A stretch of 64,000 bases of DNA from Phytoseiulus persimilis (lineage: Eukaryota; Arthropoda; Arachnida; Mesostigmata; Phytoseiidae). A program made the position numbers and the translations under genes. Where the stretch lies: positions 25,726,745 to 25,790,744 of the forward strand of contig CM075102.1 of NCBI GenBank assembly GCA_037576195.1, read 5' to 3'. The notes beneath the pieces were generated by a model. It saw only the letters and a list, made by a program, of their open reading frames with translations. It had not been told where the DNA came from and searched no databases. Shown here piece by piece: positions 1 through 13,334 of the stretch (position 1 is the stretch's first letter; each line of letters starts with the position of its first letter).

Positions 1-3000
1 TCGTCGCTTCGTTGTGCCCGTCTTCATTTTTCCTTCACCCGCTGCCCAGTGCGCAACGAGCAGAAACTCCTCCCAGAAGGCAACCAGAGGAACGTTAGGA
101 GCTGGCGAGCAGACGGACGGACAAACGGAGGAACAATTAACTCGCAACCACGATCAGCATCAGTCCGCATGGTTCTCGTTGGTAAGCATCCCCTGATCGG
201 CGAAAGTTCTGGATGGAGCTCAACCCCACAAAGCCTCTGAGCTGGTATTCTCTGTTGCCAACGCTGCATGAAACCCTCCTCAGAACACGACGCCTCCGAA
301 ACTCTTTGTTGTTGTTGCGGCTGTCCTCGTTGTCGATACATCGAATCGTTATTGTTGCTGTTGTCGGCTAGTGAGTCGGCTCCAAGCGTCTAGAAAGGAC
401 GGTTTTCTTCAGCAGCGAAATCGAGCCGGCAGCGGAACCAGCGGCGACGGCGTCGACGCGAGCGGCGCGGCGCCGCGTTGAACACTGTGAAGAGCCTCCC
501 TCCCACAGACGTCAAACGGACCGCGAAGTCGTCAAGGCCGACGATTTGAATAAGAAACACAACAACAAGAAAACTCACTTCTCTCGCCTCCCCTGTTGAC
601 TGGTTTAAGTCGCTGTCGTTGTTGTTGATGTCGTCGCCGTTGTTGCCACGGATATCGTAATTTTGGTTCTTGCTTGTGCGGTCGTTAGAACAGGCGTACT
701 CATACTATTCATGGAGTACAGCAGACCTTCTGGATGAATAGATGAGATCTCCGCACGACCTAACAGGCACGAACAGGCTCACAGGTCAGAGTTTCATAGC
801 TTCGAGGTAGTGTACATACCTCCTCTTCTCCACTCCTGTGAGTTCCTGTGCTGTTGATAATTTCACAAAACAGAATACCTCTCGGTGGTGGGACGCGCCA
901 CGAACGGCAAAGTGACCGCTGGAGGAATAAGGTGATGATGGAGGATCGATCACGAGAACGAAGCCAGTCCCACTTTGGAAGCCCGACTAGATGTGAGCGG
1001 GACAGTAATAAATTCCCAACCTGGAATATCGATGACAAACACATACAATAGACACCGTGATCTGTTTCCAAGGGCCGGATTACGCTAGAGCCTTCTCTTG
1101 TTTAGGGTCTTTTTCATTTGTTCTTCGAAATACTTCCAGCCTTCGTTTTGTCAATATCAATGCCTGTAAGAAAGTCTGAGGTTGACGTCAAAAACACTGA
1201 AAAGGATCGGTGTCGAATGATAAGTAGCGGAAAGTCGGCGCTCGTAAACCCAAGGTTCGGAGCGCGGTTGAGGCGTTTGCTTTCCCTCTTGGAGACGGCT
1301 GCTTCTCAACAGAACTCGGGGGACGAGCCTCCACCTGTTTGGTGCTCTCGACTCTTCTGACACGACGCGGTTGTCCATCAGCCCGCGAAATCCACAGACG
1401 TGGTATCCGCGGCTTCGCATGGGTCAGAGCGAGTCCGACCGCCGATTCTTGTACGACCGCATGACGTCTCAGTTCGGCTGAGGGCGACTGATCGCCCTCT
1501 ATCAGACAAAAGATCGATCGACGTGGAATTTCTCCCTTCCTTCAGCGTTTTCGGGAGGGATTCCCATCGAATGATTAGATGTTGTCACGCGTTTTCAAAA
1601 TGTCAGTTCAAAGCAGAGATTGCAGAACAGAGGCGAGCTCTCGCACCGGACAGAGTCTTCCGCAGGCGAGTCCCGCTGGCGCTACCTCAAACCGATACGG
1701 ACAATGCTCGTCCGGGAATCTCTTTCTGGTGACGGCATCGATCACAGCGGAGGTTGCGACGGCCGGCGTCGGCGGCGACAGTTCTTTCCACGTGAGCGTT
1801 GCGACCTTGATTCGGAACGACGATGAGGCCCCGCTTGAGCTGCGAAAGCGAAATCTAGAAGAACAGCAGGCCCCATAACTGGGCCCCCTGTGGCACCGTG
1901 CCCCAATGAGGGATGAAGAGACAGCCGAGCCGTTTCGCCAGACTACCGAGCACCACGGAACCGTCTGCAGAGGAGAAGAACGAACCGAGTCAACGACGGC
2001 GACGCTGACAACAACGCCATTGCCGTAGATGCCCATGACGACGAAGACGATGTTGGCGATCAGAAAACGAAGCGCACCAACAACAGCCACCATCACCGCT
2101 GAAATAAGGGCTTGTCGAGGAAAGGGGTAATAGGGCTGCTCGGAGCGTTTCGCGAGTAAAACTGGGCCCGACTGGCAGGGGCCTCTTCCGTCTGTCAGTA
2201 GAGTCGATCGCCAGCACTGAGCAGGCCAACGAGCAAGCGGGCGGACGGGCGAGCGAGCGAGCGAGTCGGCGAGTAAGTGAGAGGCAAGGAAGTGAGTTCT
2301 GTGAATCGTCTGTTGGTAGTTGCCGCAGAAGGTCCGAGGCGAGCTCGACCTGGTTGACTCGTTCTGCGGTCAGGCCCGTGGAGGAGGGGAGGGGGGGGCA
2401 GCTCACGGGGAAACGAGCGAACGAAATTTCAACTCTTGCGGCAGTCTTCAACTGCACGGGAATCAAGGCACGAAAATCACGACTCGAACCGGAAGCCAAA
2501 GTGAGAGCCACTGGAGCAACGCTCCTCACCATAAATCGTGTGAAAACTGCGAAGCGGAGTTGCGTGAGTCGAATTCAAAGCGGCTCATTCTGAAAGGATG
2601 GAGACTCGAAAATCTCTTGAAAGGCTGACCAGTCTTGAATGACTGACAAGAGAATTACTGTTCGCTTCCTTACCTGCTCCTATGACTTCTCATTCGACTG
2701 TTTGTCCCTCTCAGTTGCCTTTCCTCCACCCGGCATGAATTTTCATTGAGGCTCGATTCAAAGCTTTTCAGAAACCTGACTGGGGGAAAACGGAATAATT
2801 GTTTCATGACACCCGTCATAATCATCCAGCTCAAGACGGCATTGTACGACTCGTACAACGATGGGGCTAAACACCAGTGCTTAGCGCGAAAGGCGACACG
2901 GACTACGATTGTTACACCACTGTGTGAGTAATGACAACAATGGTCTGTCCGCGATAATGCTCAAACGATCCCGCGGCCGCAGCAGTCCGTCGACTGACAG

Positions 3001-3880
3001 TCCCTGCCTTGCCAAGGTCACAGACGTCACCACAGCGCGCGAGAGCGGCATCATCCTCCGCCGTTGATTTCGCTGGCTGCAGCGAGCGACCAACTCACTG
3101 GAAAACACACACAAACATCGAGCATCCCCAATGCTCCGATGGCACCCGTCCAATGTATGCAACGGAGACTTGGCTTCGATGCTTTTGAAGTTTCGTTCCT
3201 AAACGCAGACCTGCCAAAATATCGGCTCCGACCATGACTCGAACATCGTTGCTCGAGTTCTTCGACAGCCGTTCAGTGCGCATCTTGGATCTCTGGAATT
3301 TTCCGGGAAGCTGAACCCGGCGCTTGGAGCGTCTGTCGAGAGGCTGTTGCGGATCAGTATTTGGGTGATTCTCTTCCCTCCCAGACCTCGAGCCCGAAAC
3401 GATTTTCACTCGGGAAAATGTGAAAACGACCTCGGGAGACGTGTCCGACCCGCCTTCGTACGTGTCTGGAGCTCGTTGGTCTTCCACACCGAAATCCGAG
3501 AACCGAATGAATTTCAAGAGCAATCGTAAACATTCGCTCAGTCGAGTTGTGGTCGATGCGACGGTGCGTCGGAAAAAATCTGTGTGTTGTCACTGATTGA
3601 AACGCTTTTGGCCGACGAGAGCTAATGCATTCGTGGAACAGATGGACCGTGACGGGCGGTTGTTGTGAACGGTATCAGAGCTGAGAGCGAAAACGGCGAT
3701 TCCTGTCTGGTTTTCACTTTCCAAACTTGGAATCATCCATGGACATGGGCGTGATGGCAGCGATGTTACCTTCTTTTAGGCGGGATTCAACGGGATGTCG
3801 AACTCCGTAGGGTCGTGGATGTCGGGACGGTCGCCAACTTCGGAGGAGAAAACCAGAACCTGACCTATATTCTCACACAG
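1..3880. other. No supported gene; GC-rich stretch with simple repeats
   Basis: I see no reading frame here with protein-family features. Short frames exist on both strands but none links to a neighbour through good splice sites. An ATG at about 170 is followed within five codons by a good donor (GTAAGC), so a first coding exon or 5' UTR exon of an unrecognised plus-strand gene is possible. Around 2230-2290 there is a GAGC/GAGT-rich simple repeat, and around 2380-2400 a G-rich run. The GC- and CpG-rich 1.4-2.5 kb part could be promoter or UTR sequence; this is inference. Confidence 0.4.
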
Positions 3881-3888
3881 AAAGTATC

Positions 3889-3894
3889 TTTATT
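3889..3894 (-). terminator. Candidate poly(A) signal of RABL2
   Basis: TTTATT on the plus strand gives AATAAA on the minus strand, about 220 bp beyond the predicted stop codon of the RABL2 gene at 4117. It is the nearest canonical hexamer seen downstream. Confidence 0.5.
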
Positions 3895-4116
3895 AATGTA
3901 TACACGATATCCCAATCTGGAGAGTCGACCGTTGACACCTCGCCTCGAATTTCTTGAAGAGTGCAAGTTCGGATGTGGCTGAGTGAAAACACATTCCGCT
4001 GTTGTTGTCGTCGTTGATGAGGAAACAGCACACTGACAAAAATGTTAGCTTAAGTCCTTGAGTCCATGCCAAAACGCTATTCGCTGTCATCACTGTTGAG
4101 TTGAGATATTTTCCCA

Positions 4117-7100
4117 TCATTTCGGATCTCTTTCGACCTCTTCGTCGCTCGCCATTGCCTGCAATACGACAGCTTTGTGGAGCAGGAGTCGAAGTTTCGT
4201 CCCGATCGAAAGGAGTCCCGCGAGCACCCAGAATAGTTCTCCAGACTCCTGTTGGGGAGCTCATTGGGAGAAGAGAGCCAGCTTGTGTCATTGTGGCGCG
4301 ACGTATGAAACTATCGGGAAAATCACCGATTTCCCGTTAGAGTTCAGCCCCTATGATGGTAACACTGCGACGATAAACACGCAGACACGGTCTCGAAAAG
4401 CCCGCATATGTGTTAGAAAGCGACCCTGACAATATGAGCGACCTTCCGCCTCACCCATGAATCGCAACCTCGAAGTCTCAGAAGTTCAATAACCGATTCC
4501 TTTCGTTTTGAAAACGATGCTACCGCTGTGCAGCTCGCGCAACTCTTGTGTTGGTAAGATGAAGATCTCGTTCGTCGACAGGCGCACTGCCGACTACCCT
4601 GTTAGCACTCACCTGTAGCTCCTCGAGGATATTGTCGACGAAATCTGTGGGGTTCTTCTTGTACTGCAGGGCAGCTCTGATTGCTTCGTTGAATAGTTTC
4701 ACTACGTTCGTTCCGTCAGAGGCCGATACGTAGAAGATCGGCATGTTATGCTTGAGGGGAAAACTGAACGACTTCTTTGTAACATCGTAGTCGGCTGGAA
4801 CACAGCATTCACAGTTAGGTATCGTCAGAGCTCATCACTGATGAACGACAGCTCCAGACGATTCTTGCGCCCTTTGAATGCAGAATCCGGACAGCAGAAA
4901 GAATTGAGTTTCGATCCAACGAATTCCCTCATGGAAATGTGGGTGAATGCGGCCCTCGTACTCTGCTGCGCGCACATGGATTTTTTTTATCTCTAGGAAG
5001 ACAGTAACAGTCAATCTCGACTGCGAAATCATCTAGAAGTCAGTCGTGCCTCAATCAACAAGCACACTCCTCAGATGTGCGACTTAATCTCCTAAAAGAG
5101 GTAGATTTTCTAGTTCAGAAGCCGCAATTAACCAAGGTATCGACGGCCGGATGGAGGATTCCGCTGGTTTCAAGGTTTGGCTGCGCTCAAGGCACCAGAT
5201 GCCTATTACATGATTGTGTACTCAAGAGACTTGATTGAAATAGTATTTCGCTCTATAGGACGTGCTCCTGATGATTCAACCGAGTTGTTGTCGTCAGCGA
5301 GATGGAGCCTACCTGCATGAGAACTGCTGTTTTTAATGATGGATGTAACAGTGACGTACTATGTGAGAGCAGCAGACTGTTACGACCTCCTGGGGCCATG
5401 GAGCGGAAACATTGAATCTGAACTCGACGGACTCGTCCGAGTGGCCGCAATCACGGGATATTGGATCCTCTTCTTGGCCTTCTTATGTCACTGAACCCTC
5501 GCCAGGTATTCGCTTGTATATGAGCCCCACTCCCTTTATCTTCGCTCGCTTTGTCAGACTTGCGCTTCGATCTCGGGCGACCTTCGATCGATCTTGATTC
5601 ACATTAGCAACATGGGCGGCCCATCGGGGTCGGATCGCGGCCCGCCGGAGTCAGATTGCGCCCCAACGCAGACGGATCGCGGCCCAACATCGGTCACGAT
5701 GGATCGCCCTCACGCGTACGTTACCTAATTTTCCGCTCAGGAGGCCCAGACTATCAGCATGCAGGTCGCCGAGAACGAATCGCGATAGAACCTCATTCTC
5801 TGATCGGAGATTCTCGAACTCTGTTGTCACAACTCCAGAAGGATCCGCGCAGTTCAAACAGTATTCGACTGAACCGGCCAGCTAGCGCACTCAGGAGAGT
5901 TAATGATCATGTGAAGACTCACCGTCAATCTTATTGGCTACGCATATGCAGGGAATCGTTGGTCTCTGTTGCCGCAGCTCCTCGTACCATTTCTGGAGGT
6001 TCTTATACGTTATCTTCCTCGTGACGTCGAACACCTGTCCATGGAATGATCTCATGAATGGCGCAATCTCGAGTTGAATGCGTGCTTCATGGTCACCAGC
6101 GGAAAGCTATAACCATTAGGAGTTCGCGAAGGTGGTTACATAGGACCAGAGTCCCTTCGGAGTCCCCTTTTCTACTCTTCCAGAGAGAATCGCCAATCGA
6201 AGAGCTTCGCTTGGCTTCATTCATCGAACTCACCAGGATGCAGGCGTGCGCTTGATGATAATAGGATGCATGAAGTTTCTGAAATCTCTCCTGACCGGCG
6301 GTGTCCCAAAAATCTGTAACATTGACACGGTCTCAGCTGAGCTTGTTGGATGTGGGTCCCAACTCAGGAGAATAATCATAATGAATCAATATTTGAACTT
6401 TAGGTCTCCTGCGCGAAGAACTCGAGCCACATCCGCGATGGAGCGAAATTACATTTGGTGACCGAGGTATTGAGAGAATTTGATCCAGGTGCCGACATTC
6501 GGATCCGTCAGCATGGAAGTACGCACTTCATCATTACACTATAGGGTGGGATGCTTGCACAGTGAACAGTCTACAGAGTGCGTGACTGGAATCGAGTTGG
6601 AGCACTCGCTTTTCACGGACGATCCGTTGTTGCTCGCGATCCTCCCCGGCTCTGGTAACTCCGGCTCACGGATTCGTTCACAGCTCGACATGAAGTGATA
6701 TACGACACCGACCCCGTCTCTCTTCACAGGAGGATTCCCGCTTGCAAAGTTCCCCGCCGGGGGGAATTCCAGAGTGTTCGGTACTCGACACGCAGTGTAC
6801 ACTCGTGTCATCATATGGATGGGGCGGGGAGGGCAACAACCAAAACAGGATAAATTTGAATAGAAATCGATAAAAAAAAATATGATGGACTCACCAACGG
6901 CCACATTGACTCCATCTACGGTGGCCTTGTGTCTGAACAGTGTGAGAGCATACGTCGACAACTGGTTCGATTTGCTGCGAAAACGAAACAAAGTCCGGTG
7001 ATTCCACCCTTGCTTTGCATTGGAAATTCCCAGCGCTTGATTCCTCGTATAACTCACTATTCGTCCAGGAGAAATCGTTCAACCAACCTGGAATATGGCC

Positions 7101-7292
7101 ACTGTGAGAAGGGAGCCTTCAATGAGTGATTCCTCCCCAATTCATTGGGACGAGCTCAACTTTCTCCGTGGCTCCGTATACTCACTTTGATTTACCAACG
7201 GCACTATCGCCCAGACATATGATCTTCACTCTGTGAACGCCGTCACTGCCGACCTGATCATAGTCCGACACGTCGTCGAATTGACCCTTCAT
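4117..7292 (-). CDS. RABL2: RAB-like protein 2 small GTPase
   Basis: Ras-superfamily GTPase; in other animals RABL2 acts with IFT-B in cilium assembly and function. Seven coding exons on the minus strand: 7186-7292, 7058-7087, 6895-6974, 6234-6313, 5923-6034, 4613-4794 and 4117-4158. All have GT-AG borders and continuous phase, giving 210 residues (human RABL2 is about 228). Seen: P-loop GDSAVGKS in exon 1, STYALTL switch region in exon 3, DTAGQE in exon 4, VANKID in exon 5, and SASDGTNVVKLFNEAI in exon 6, which is diagnostic of RABL2 rather than of ordinary Rabs. The C-terminus is short and acidic with no cysteine for prenylation, as known for RABL2. Exon 2 is only 30 nt. The last exon (14 codons with the stop) is the least certain. 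Start: the ATG at 7292, about 24 codons before the P-loop. Confidence 0.93.
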
Positions 7293-9300
7293 ACCGCGCG
7301 CCACGATGGAACCTCGGTTCCGAATCGGACGTCTCTGTGACCCTGGTTGTAGACCTGCGGATTGACATTTTCCGATCTCATTTCAGGCGATCTCAAGTAT
7401 CTGCATGGAACGTGACGCACTCAATGCTGAACTGACGGAGACACTCTCTTCAGCGGAGGCCAATTATTCATCTACTGGAATCCTCTCCCAAGTGGACACA
7501 TCCAGCTGAGCCATTTTGCTTTGAGATAACAGAACAGTGAGAGCAACCATTTCACCGCAGTCTAATGTCAGCCATCCATCTTCGTCTCTGGAGTCCGTCC
7601 TTATTCCCCACGAAAGCATTCACTTCGATTCGCTAGGGGCCTAATGGAGTCCGGACGAAGTTCTGTAATGACGACGTTAACGAGGAGTTTTGCTCCGGCC
7701 ACTTGAGCGTGACATTTCAGGTGAATGAATCTTGTATCAGTCGAAACGAGCTCGAATCCATTCCACGGGGTCCGACCTAGTTTTCGCGGAGTGCCTCCCC
7801 GATCGGCTTCCACGAGTCCCTCAACTCGGTAATTGAGCCACGTCGCTCAAAACTCTCGATCGGAGCGGAAAATGAATCTCAAAGGTCCGCAAACATACGC
7901 AGAGGTGGCAACCAAACGAAGATGAGATTCCGGCGCCAAGACTCGGTGTGAGCTCGCGTGTGAATTTCGAACGTATCATCGGTTCGGGGACTCCGCATCT
8001 AGGCCCCCCTCTATACACTGGAACAACAAGTCGGGCGAGACTCTTCGCACGGCCCGGCAACGAACGTTCCGATCGATGACACCAACTCCGACGCAGAAGA
8101 AAAGTTTTCGACCCCGCAAACGGCTTGCCGACGCTGACCGGGCATCAAATGTAATGCTCCTCTAGCATGATTGGAGGGAGCCTCTTTTGTTAGCAGATTC
8201 TGAATTGTTCGTTCAATGCGCCGAAGAGTTCGAATACTGTTCAGAGATGCGCGAACCAACGTCGAATTCCTTCAGGGTTTACGCACAGCCGAGGTTCACC
8301 AGTACAACGCCGCAAATCTTTTCACTGCTCACCGCCACGGTTTCCTCGACGACTGGATGCGTTACAGAGCCAGAATGTCACTCAATACATACTTCACCGC
8401 ATGCAATGGAGAAAATCGAGCGGCGGGTTGCGCCACCGATTAGAGCTTGTTCCCGGTGCAAGCAGAAATACGGGGGACATGATGTTCGGCCCACGGGACC
8501 ATCAGCGGAACACGGGTTTCTCGCTTACTCACTCTATGTAGAGATTTCAGAAGAAGTTCGCCATCAGTTCACTTTCATGGTGGTTTCGCGGAGCTATGAG
8601 TGCTCTCAGTTTGCCAACTCAACCTATGTAAGGCTTCGTGGTCGCCATGGAAACGTGACTCTCCATACTGCCAACGTATCGTGCCACCCCGCGGGCTGGA
8701 TCGTTCTCCAGTTTCCGTCTTGAGGGTAACGAAAATCAGGAGATCATTTACTCCGTAAACTTGACCTTCCAGCCTGTAGGACTTGAAATCCTCCCTCCGC
8801 GGAATCCATCTCCTCCGGAATCCAAACGCTACGATGCTCTGCTGCCGAGGTAGCTGAGTACTCCGAAGCACTCATGATTACGGATTCATGGACATCGCAT
8901 GGCATGAGCATTCTCGGAGTCCTCCTAACGCTTCTCCAGTCCGCTCACCGAGGGGCGAACCGCTTCATGACAAACGCTGTTTCGATCCATCGCGCATTCG
9001 ACGCTAATTAACGTCGGACTTCTGGGCTGGCAGAGCAAATTCCGACGGAAATCGATCGATGCCTGTAAGGTCCGATCCTCAATGACTGCGCTTCACTTTG
9101 CTGATGAGCTGAACTCAAGAGCTGAACTGCCCTGAAGTTCCATTCAAGCCGAGGAATATTGTAACGGACGACAAACTCCTGGAGGAGGTCATGGTACGCA
9201 GTATTTCTCTGATGCGCTCATGCGAAAACCAACTTCTCGAATCTCTGGTCCCGGATGCGAAATGAGTTTCGAAACTCCCTGGAAATGTGGATCTACAGAG
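7293..9300. other. Gap between RABL2 and the PLD3-like gene
   Basis: About 2 kb without a gene I can support. A 178-codon plus-strand frame at 8187-8723 and overlapping frames on the other strand show no recognisable domain or convincing splice context. The part just above 7292 must contain the 5' UTR and promoter of RABL2. Confidence 0.35.
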
Positions 9301-9301
9301 G

Positions 9302-9307
9302 TTTATT
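9302..9307 (-). terminator. Poly(A) signal of the PLD3-like gene
   Basis: TTTATT on the plus strand gives AATAAA on the minus strand, about 20 nt after the stop codon that ends at 9328. The 3' UTR would be very short. Confidence 0.6.
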
Positions 9308-9327
9308 CCAGCGAATTTGGAGCGACA

Positions 9328-10837
9328 TCATTCGTGAGGTTTTTGATAGATTCCGTGCGTGTATTCAGATTCCCAATCTCTGAGAAAGATGGCTTTGAGT
9401 TGCTGGACGATGATCCTTTGGTAGACGTGAAGTCCGACGCCTGCCGTGTTGACGAAGTAGTCTCCGGACCAGTTCGAAGTGCCGATGAAGGCCACCTGAT
9501 CCGTGACCATGTACTTATTGTGATTGACACGTGAGAAAGGGACTATCCTGTGCGGCGGTAGCTTCGGCACAACGAATTTGCGTGTCTGAATATTAAAGGC
9601 GTGGCCCAACTGCCCCAGCGCAGCCGCGAAAGCTCGAACCGATTCCCGGGTGCTCTGCCAGTCGCTGATCAAGAGTTTAACCTCAACGCCGCGCTCGACG
9701 GCAGCTCGCCTCAGCGCAGACTCAAGAGGAAGCCACAGTTTGCCCTTGTCGGCTCCTCCGTAGAGCATTTGGGGAATGAAGTCCATGACCGCCACGTAGA
9801 CGAACTCTTTGGCTTCGTCAATCGCATTCACTATGGAACTGAGATCGTCGGCCCTACCCGAGGGACTGAATGGGGGCGGAGAACTGGAAATGAACGCCTG
9901 CGCAGCCGAGCCGTTCAAGTTCAGCAGTAACGGAGTCTTCTCATTGAATTTAGTTGCCAGGCTCTCGGGCCAAGAGTCTGGGAGGCTGCCGGAATCGCCG
10001 AGTGCCCAATAAACTTCGAAAACTTTTTTCAGATCCGCTGCAAGAGACGGACAGTCGTGGACGACGGCTCCCAGCTCTTTCACCTGAAGGAGAAATCGAT
10101 TTGGTCAAATCTGCGACGCATGGAGAGGGAAGAGGAGGAGCTAGTTTATGTAACTTGTCGCCAATGTGGTTCGATTCGCTTCCAAGTGAAAAGTACCATA
10201 CATGCAAGTGATGCTCTTGCGACAGTACCTGACTCAGAGCTCTGTAGTCCATATTGGCGCTTCCAATGTAGACGTGCAGGTCATCCACGATCCAGAACTT
10301 CGTGTGTAGAACCCCTGCGCCCATGATCTTGTCAAAGTCCAGAGTCCTGACCTCAGCGGCGCCTGCTTTCACGAAGTCCTGGGTATCTTTGGCGGGATTG
10401 ATGCGACTGGGTTTATTCTGGGCGATCCGAATTTTGACCTTGTCTCCCAAGCCGGTGTTCAAAAGCGCCGAGTAAACTTGTTCCCCCATCCAGCTGGAAT
10501 TATCACCTTCGGGGATCGGAGCGAGTTACAGAATGGATCGATCTCCTGAAACGATTCGTGCGGTTCTCGGGAGCGAAGTTCCCTCTGTCTTGAAACGGAA
10601 CCCACCTGGCGGAACATCCTTGTCGCGCAGAGTCCAGTAGAAGCTCGCAATGTCGATCGATTTTTGTGCACTCAAGGTTAGATCCAGCCAAACTTGATGC
10701 GTGGCCGGATGGCGTGGAGAATCGGGCGGAAAGTTCAGCCCTTCTGGTATGGTTTCAACAAACGAGAACTCGCAGCTGTCGATCGGAATCGCCGCGACCT
10801 GTGCGATGAGGCACGACGCGACTATGGCACGCAACAT
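9328..10837 (-). CDS. PLD3/PLD4-like phospholipase D family protein, secreted form
   Basis: Member of the PLD superfamily closest in pattern to PLD3/PLD4, which in vertebrates are lysosomal 5'-3' exonucleases. Three coding exons: 10606-10837, 10229-10506 and 9328-10083, phases continuous, 421 residues. Both catalytic HxKxxxxD motifs are intact: HTKFWIVD (about residues 145-152) and HNKYMVTD (358-365), the second followed by GTSNWSGDYF as in PLD3. The N-terminal part has FVETIPEGLNFP and DIASFYWTL, also PLD3-like. Vertebrate PLD3 has a cytosolic tail and a type II anchor; this protein instead begins with a short hydrophobic stretch (MLRAIVASCLIAQVAA) that looks like a cleavable signal peptide. 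The ATG directly follows an acceptor-like TTTGCAG, so a 5' UTR intron is likely. The exon 2 acceptor (CCGAAG) has a weak pyrimidine tract. Confidence 0.9.
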
Positions 10838-13334
10838 CTGCAAAGCCGAACAGTGTAATTCACAAACGCGGCTGTGGCGCTTAAGCGCCTTCGTTCGGTT
10901 GACGAGTGGAGCCTGCAGCACGACGGAAGATTCACTCAACGTGGGACGGCGTGACTGGTGCGACGTTCTTCTCGGGGACAGTGGAACCAACACTCACAAT
11001 GGGAGTCTGTCCACGGGCTATTCGTCGAGATTGGATCTAAGAGCTCTCTCGAAAGAGAGCTGGAGAGAGATTCTGACTGGAAGGGTTCCTCGTCAGAATA
11101 CATCGAAGACACCGCTACATAAAGCCCGCACTTCCGCCTATCTGTTGTCGGGGAGGAGAGCGGAACCTGTGTGGCAGCGGATTTGTTTTTGAATCCATCT
11201 CTGGCTGATCAATCGCTGAGAGCATTTTGGAAAGAGCAGTCACGCACGACCCGCTACAAAGATAGCACCGGTACCTTGAATACACTAGGCGATTTCCCCG
11301 TCGCCACGACCGCGCTCTGGAGTTGGCACTCGAATCGGGTTCGATTGAATGTAGATAAGAAAATCCTTGGCGGAAAATACAACATGTCACACGGTTCCGC
11401 TCACCAATATGATCCGAGACAGGAATTCTTCGCATTGGTCATAGAACACAAACCGTCCCACCCTGATGATGAGAGCCCAGTTGCTGATGCATCATTCATC
11501 GAGTTCGTCAGCACCTACTCGACCGCGTCTGCTGATGATTTCGCCTACGATGGGAGGAAGGTTAGCGATTGTTCCCGCGGGACCAATGATTAGTGAACTT
11601 CCGAAATTGGGCATCTACGGACAAAAGCTCGGGTTTCGAATCCCTTAGATGAAGCCAGGACAGTTCGGGTCAGCGGAAGCGATCGGGGCAGAGGCACTTC
11701 GGGGGAGGCGGAAACTCCTCTGCTCTGGCAGGTGTTCTGAGAATTTATTTATCGATCATGACAAATCTTTCCGTCCAATCAGCATCGAAGATAAAAATCC
11801 CGCATCCACAGATGGAGACACTGGAGGCTCATTTCGTTTCGAGTCGCCAACGATACATTACCCCGTAAGTGCTCGGAGAAGCGTCCATGTGTATTGGACA
11901 CGTCACTAACGGATGTTCGCGAATTCGAGTTGCAGCTGTTTCGCGCGTCTCAGTAGTTGAACCATAGACGAGTCTTTCAGAATTCATTTCACGTAGACGC
12001 ACAGTGTGGAGTTGCTTTGGTTTGAAAGTTCCACTCGTGTCTGTGTTGGGGTCACGGCTCTGCCAGTTCCAGAAAACGAAGAAACGTGAGATACCGCCAT
12101 AATCCAGTCTCCATCCTCTCAGTGAGAACGTCTTGTCCCGGAGACACCAGAAGTATGCTGGAGGATGCACAGTAGCTCATCTCAAACAAAACGATCGTGG
12201 CCACTCATGGAGTTCTTCCAACGCATCATACTTTTCATCCTGCCCTCCTGGATAGCTGAGCTTCTTCTCCGCCAACGGATGGATTCTGGTTCAGAGGACT
12301 CGACGGCAAGTTTTGGAGATCCATCACCGGCTGCGGTATCGAGGGTAAAGGAGTTCTATCCTATTCGAATATTTGTCCTCCTCGTTAAATAGCCCGTCCA
12401 ACGGACAGAAATTATCGCCCGATTGCATGATAGACCATTCCGGTTTTGACTGGCCCTTCTGGTTCCTGATTGCAACACTATATATTGCGAACGATGTCAT
12501 CGCCAGCCGTGCCATTCGTATCACACCCGTGGTGGAGAGTTGTAATCGATCCCTGTAAACGTTCGTTCCAGAACACTTGCAAACGGGGCTCAAATGACAC
12601 TCTCGATAGACTCCTGCTGAATCAACCCTCAATCAATTCTCAGACGTCGCCATCGGCAGTTGCGGAGTTCGACAGTGATAGAGTGAGCTCTCGGACAAAA
12701 AAAAACACTGTCCGCGATATTTACCCCTCACGCCATGCAACCCCTATATATATTAATGGATCACTCCTCTTATCAGGACGATCAGAATGACGACCCAGGG
12801 ACTCGGAACGCATATCAGAGATTCAGTCGGGAGCCTAGTTGAGCAACGCGGGGGAACATTCCTTGCGGCTCCATGAGGAAACATTCCGTGGACGCGGAGC
12901 TCTCGAGCTAGTTTTATTGAGCCTGTAATTTCACGAATCAATCACATTCATGAATATATAAAAGAAAGTTCATCCGAGAATCCCATTCGCTTCCTCAATC
13001 CCTCGCTCCCCGTTCGAACAGTAGCGAGATCCCAACCTAGTGGGAACCTTCCGACACGCCATCTCCCAACCCAGTCCTGAGTCTTTCCAGCTCTTCGTCG
13101 AAGTGGACCCTTCTATCGATCTTGGGGCTCTCAGAATGAACTTTTTGAGGCCCTGAAGGTGCGTTCGACGGATGCTTCCACACGAGCTACGAGTGTCCCT
13201 CTTTTGCTTGGCGTAGAGCGAGTTAGTCACCATTAGAGACCTTTAGGCAGTGGAGGGGCTGAGCCGGAAAACGGCCTGACGAGAGGCATTTGAGCTTGTG
13301 CTGCCCGCTGGAATACAACTCCAAACGTGATTTC
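10838..13334. other. Divergent spacer between the PLD3-like gene (-) and the phosphatase (+)
   Basis: About 2.5 kb holding the two promoters. A 140-codon plus-strand frame at 11171-11593 has an ordinary composition but no domain I recognise and no clear splice partners. No repeat or mobile element was recognised. Confidence 0.35.

Noticed and set aside
1608-2532. Long minus-strand frames of 162 and 180 codons
   Set aside because: Low-complexity, GC-driven composition rich in Arg, Ser and Ala. The two frames overlap each other, show no domain, and have no splice context linking them to a gene.
10526-10993. Extension of the PLD3-like first exon upstream to 10993
   Set aside because: The frame is open, but the hydrophobic signal starts at the ATG at 10837, directly after an acceptor-like TTTGCAG. 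The upstream part is polar and not family-like.
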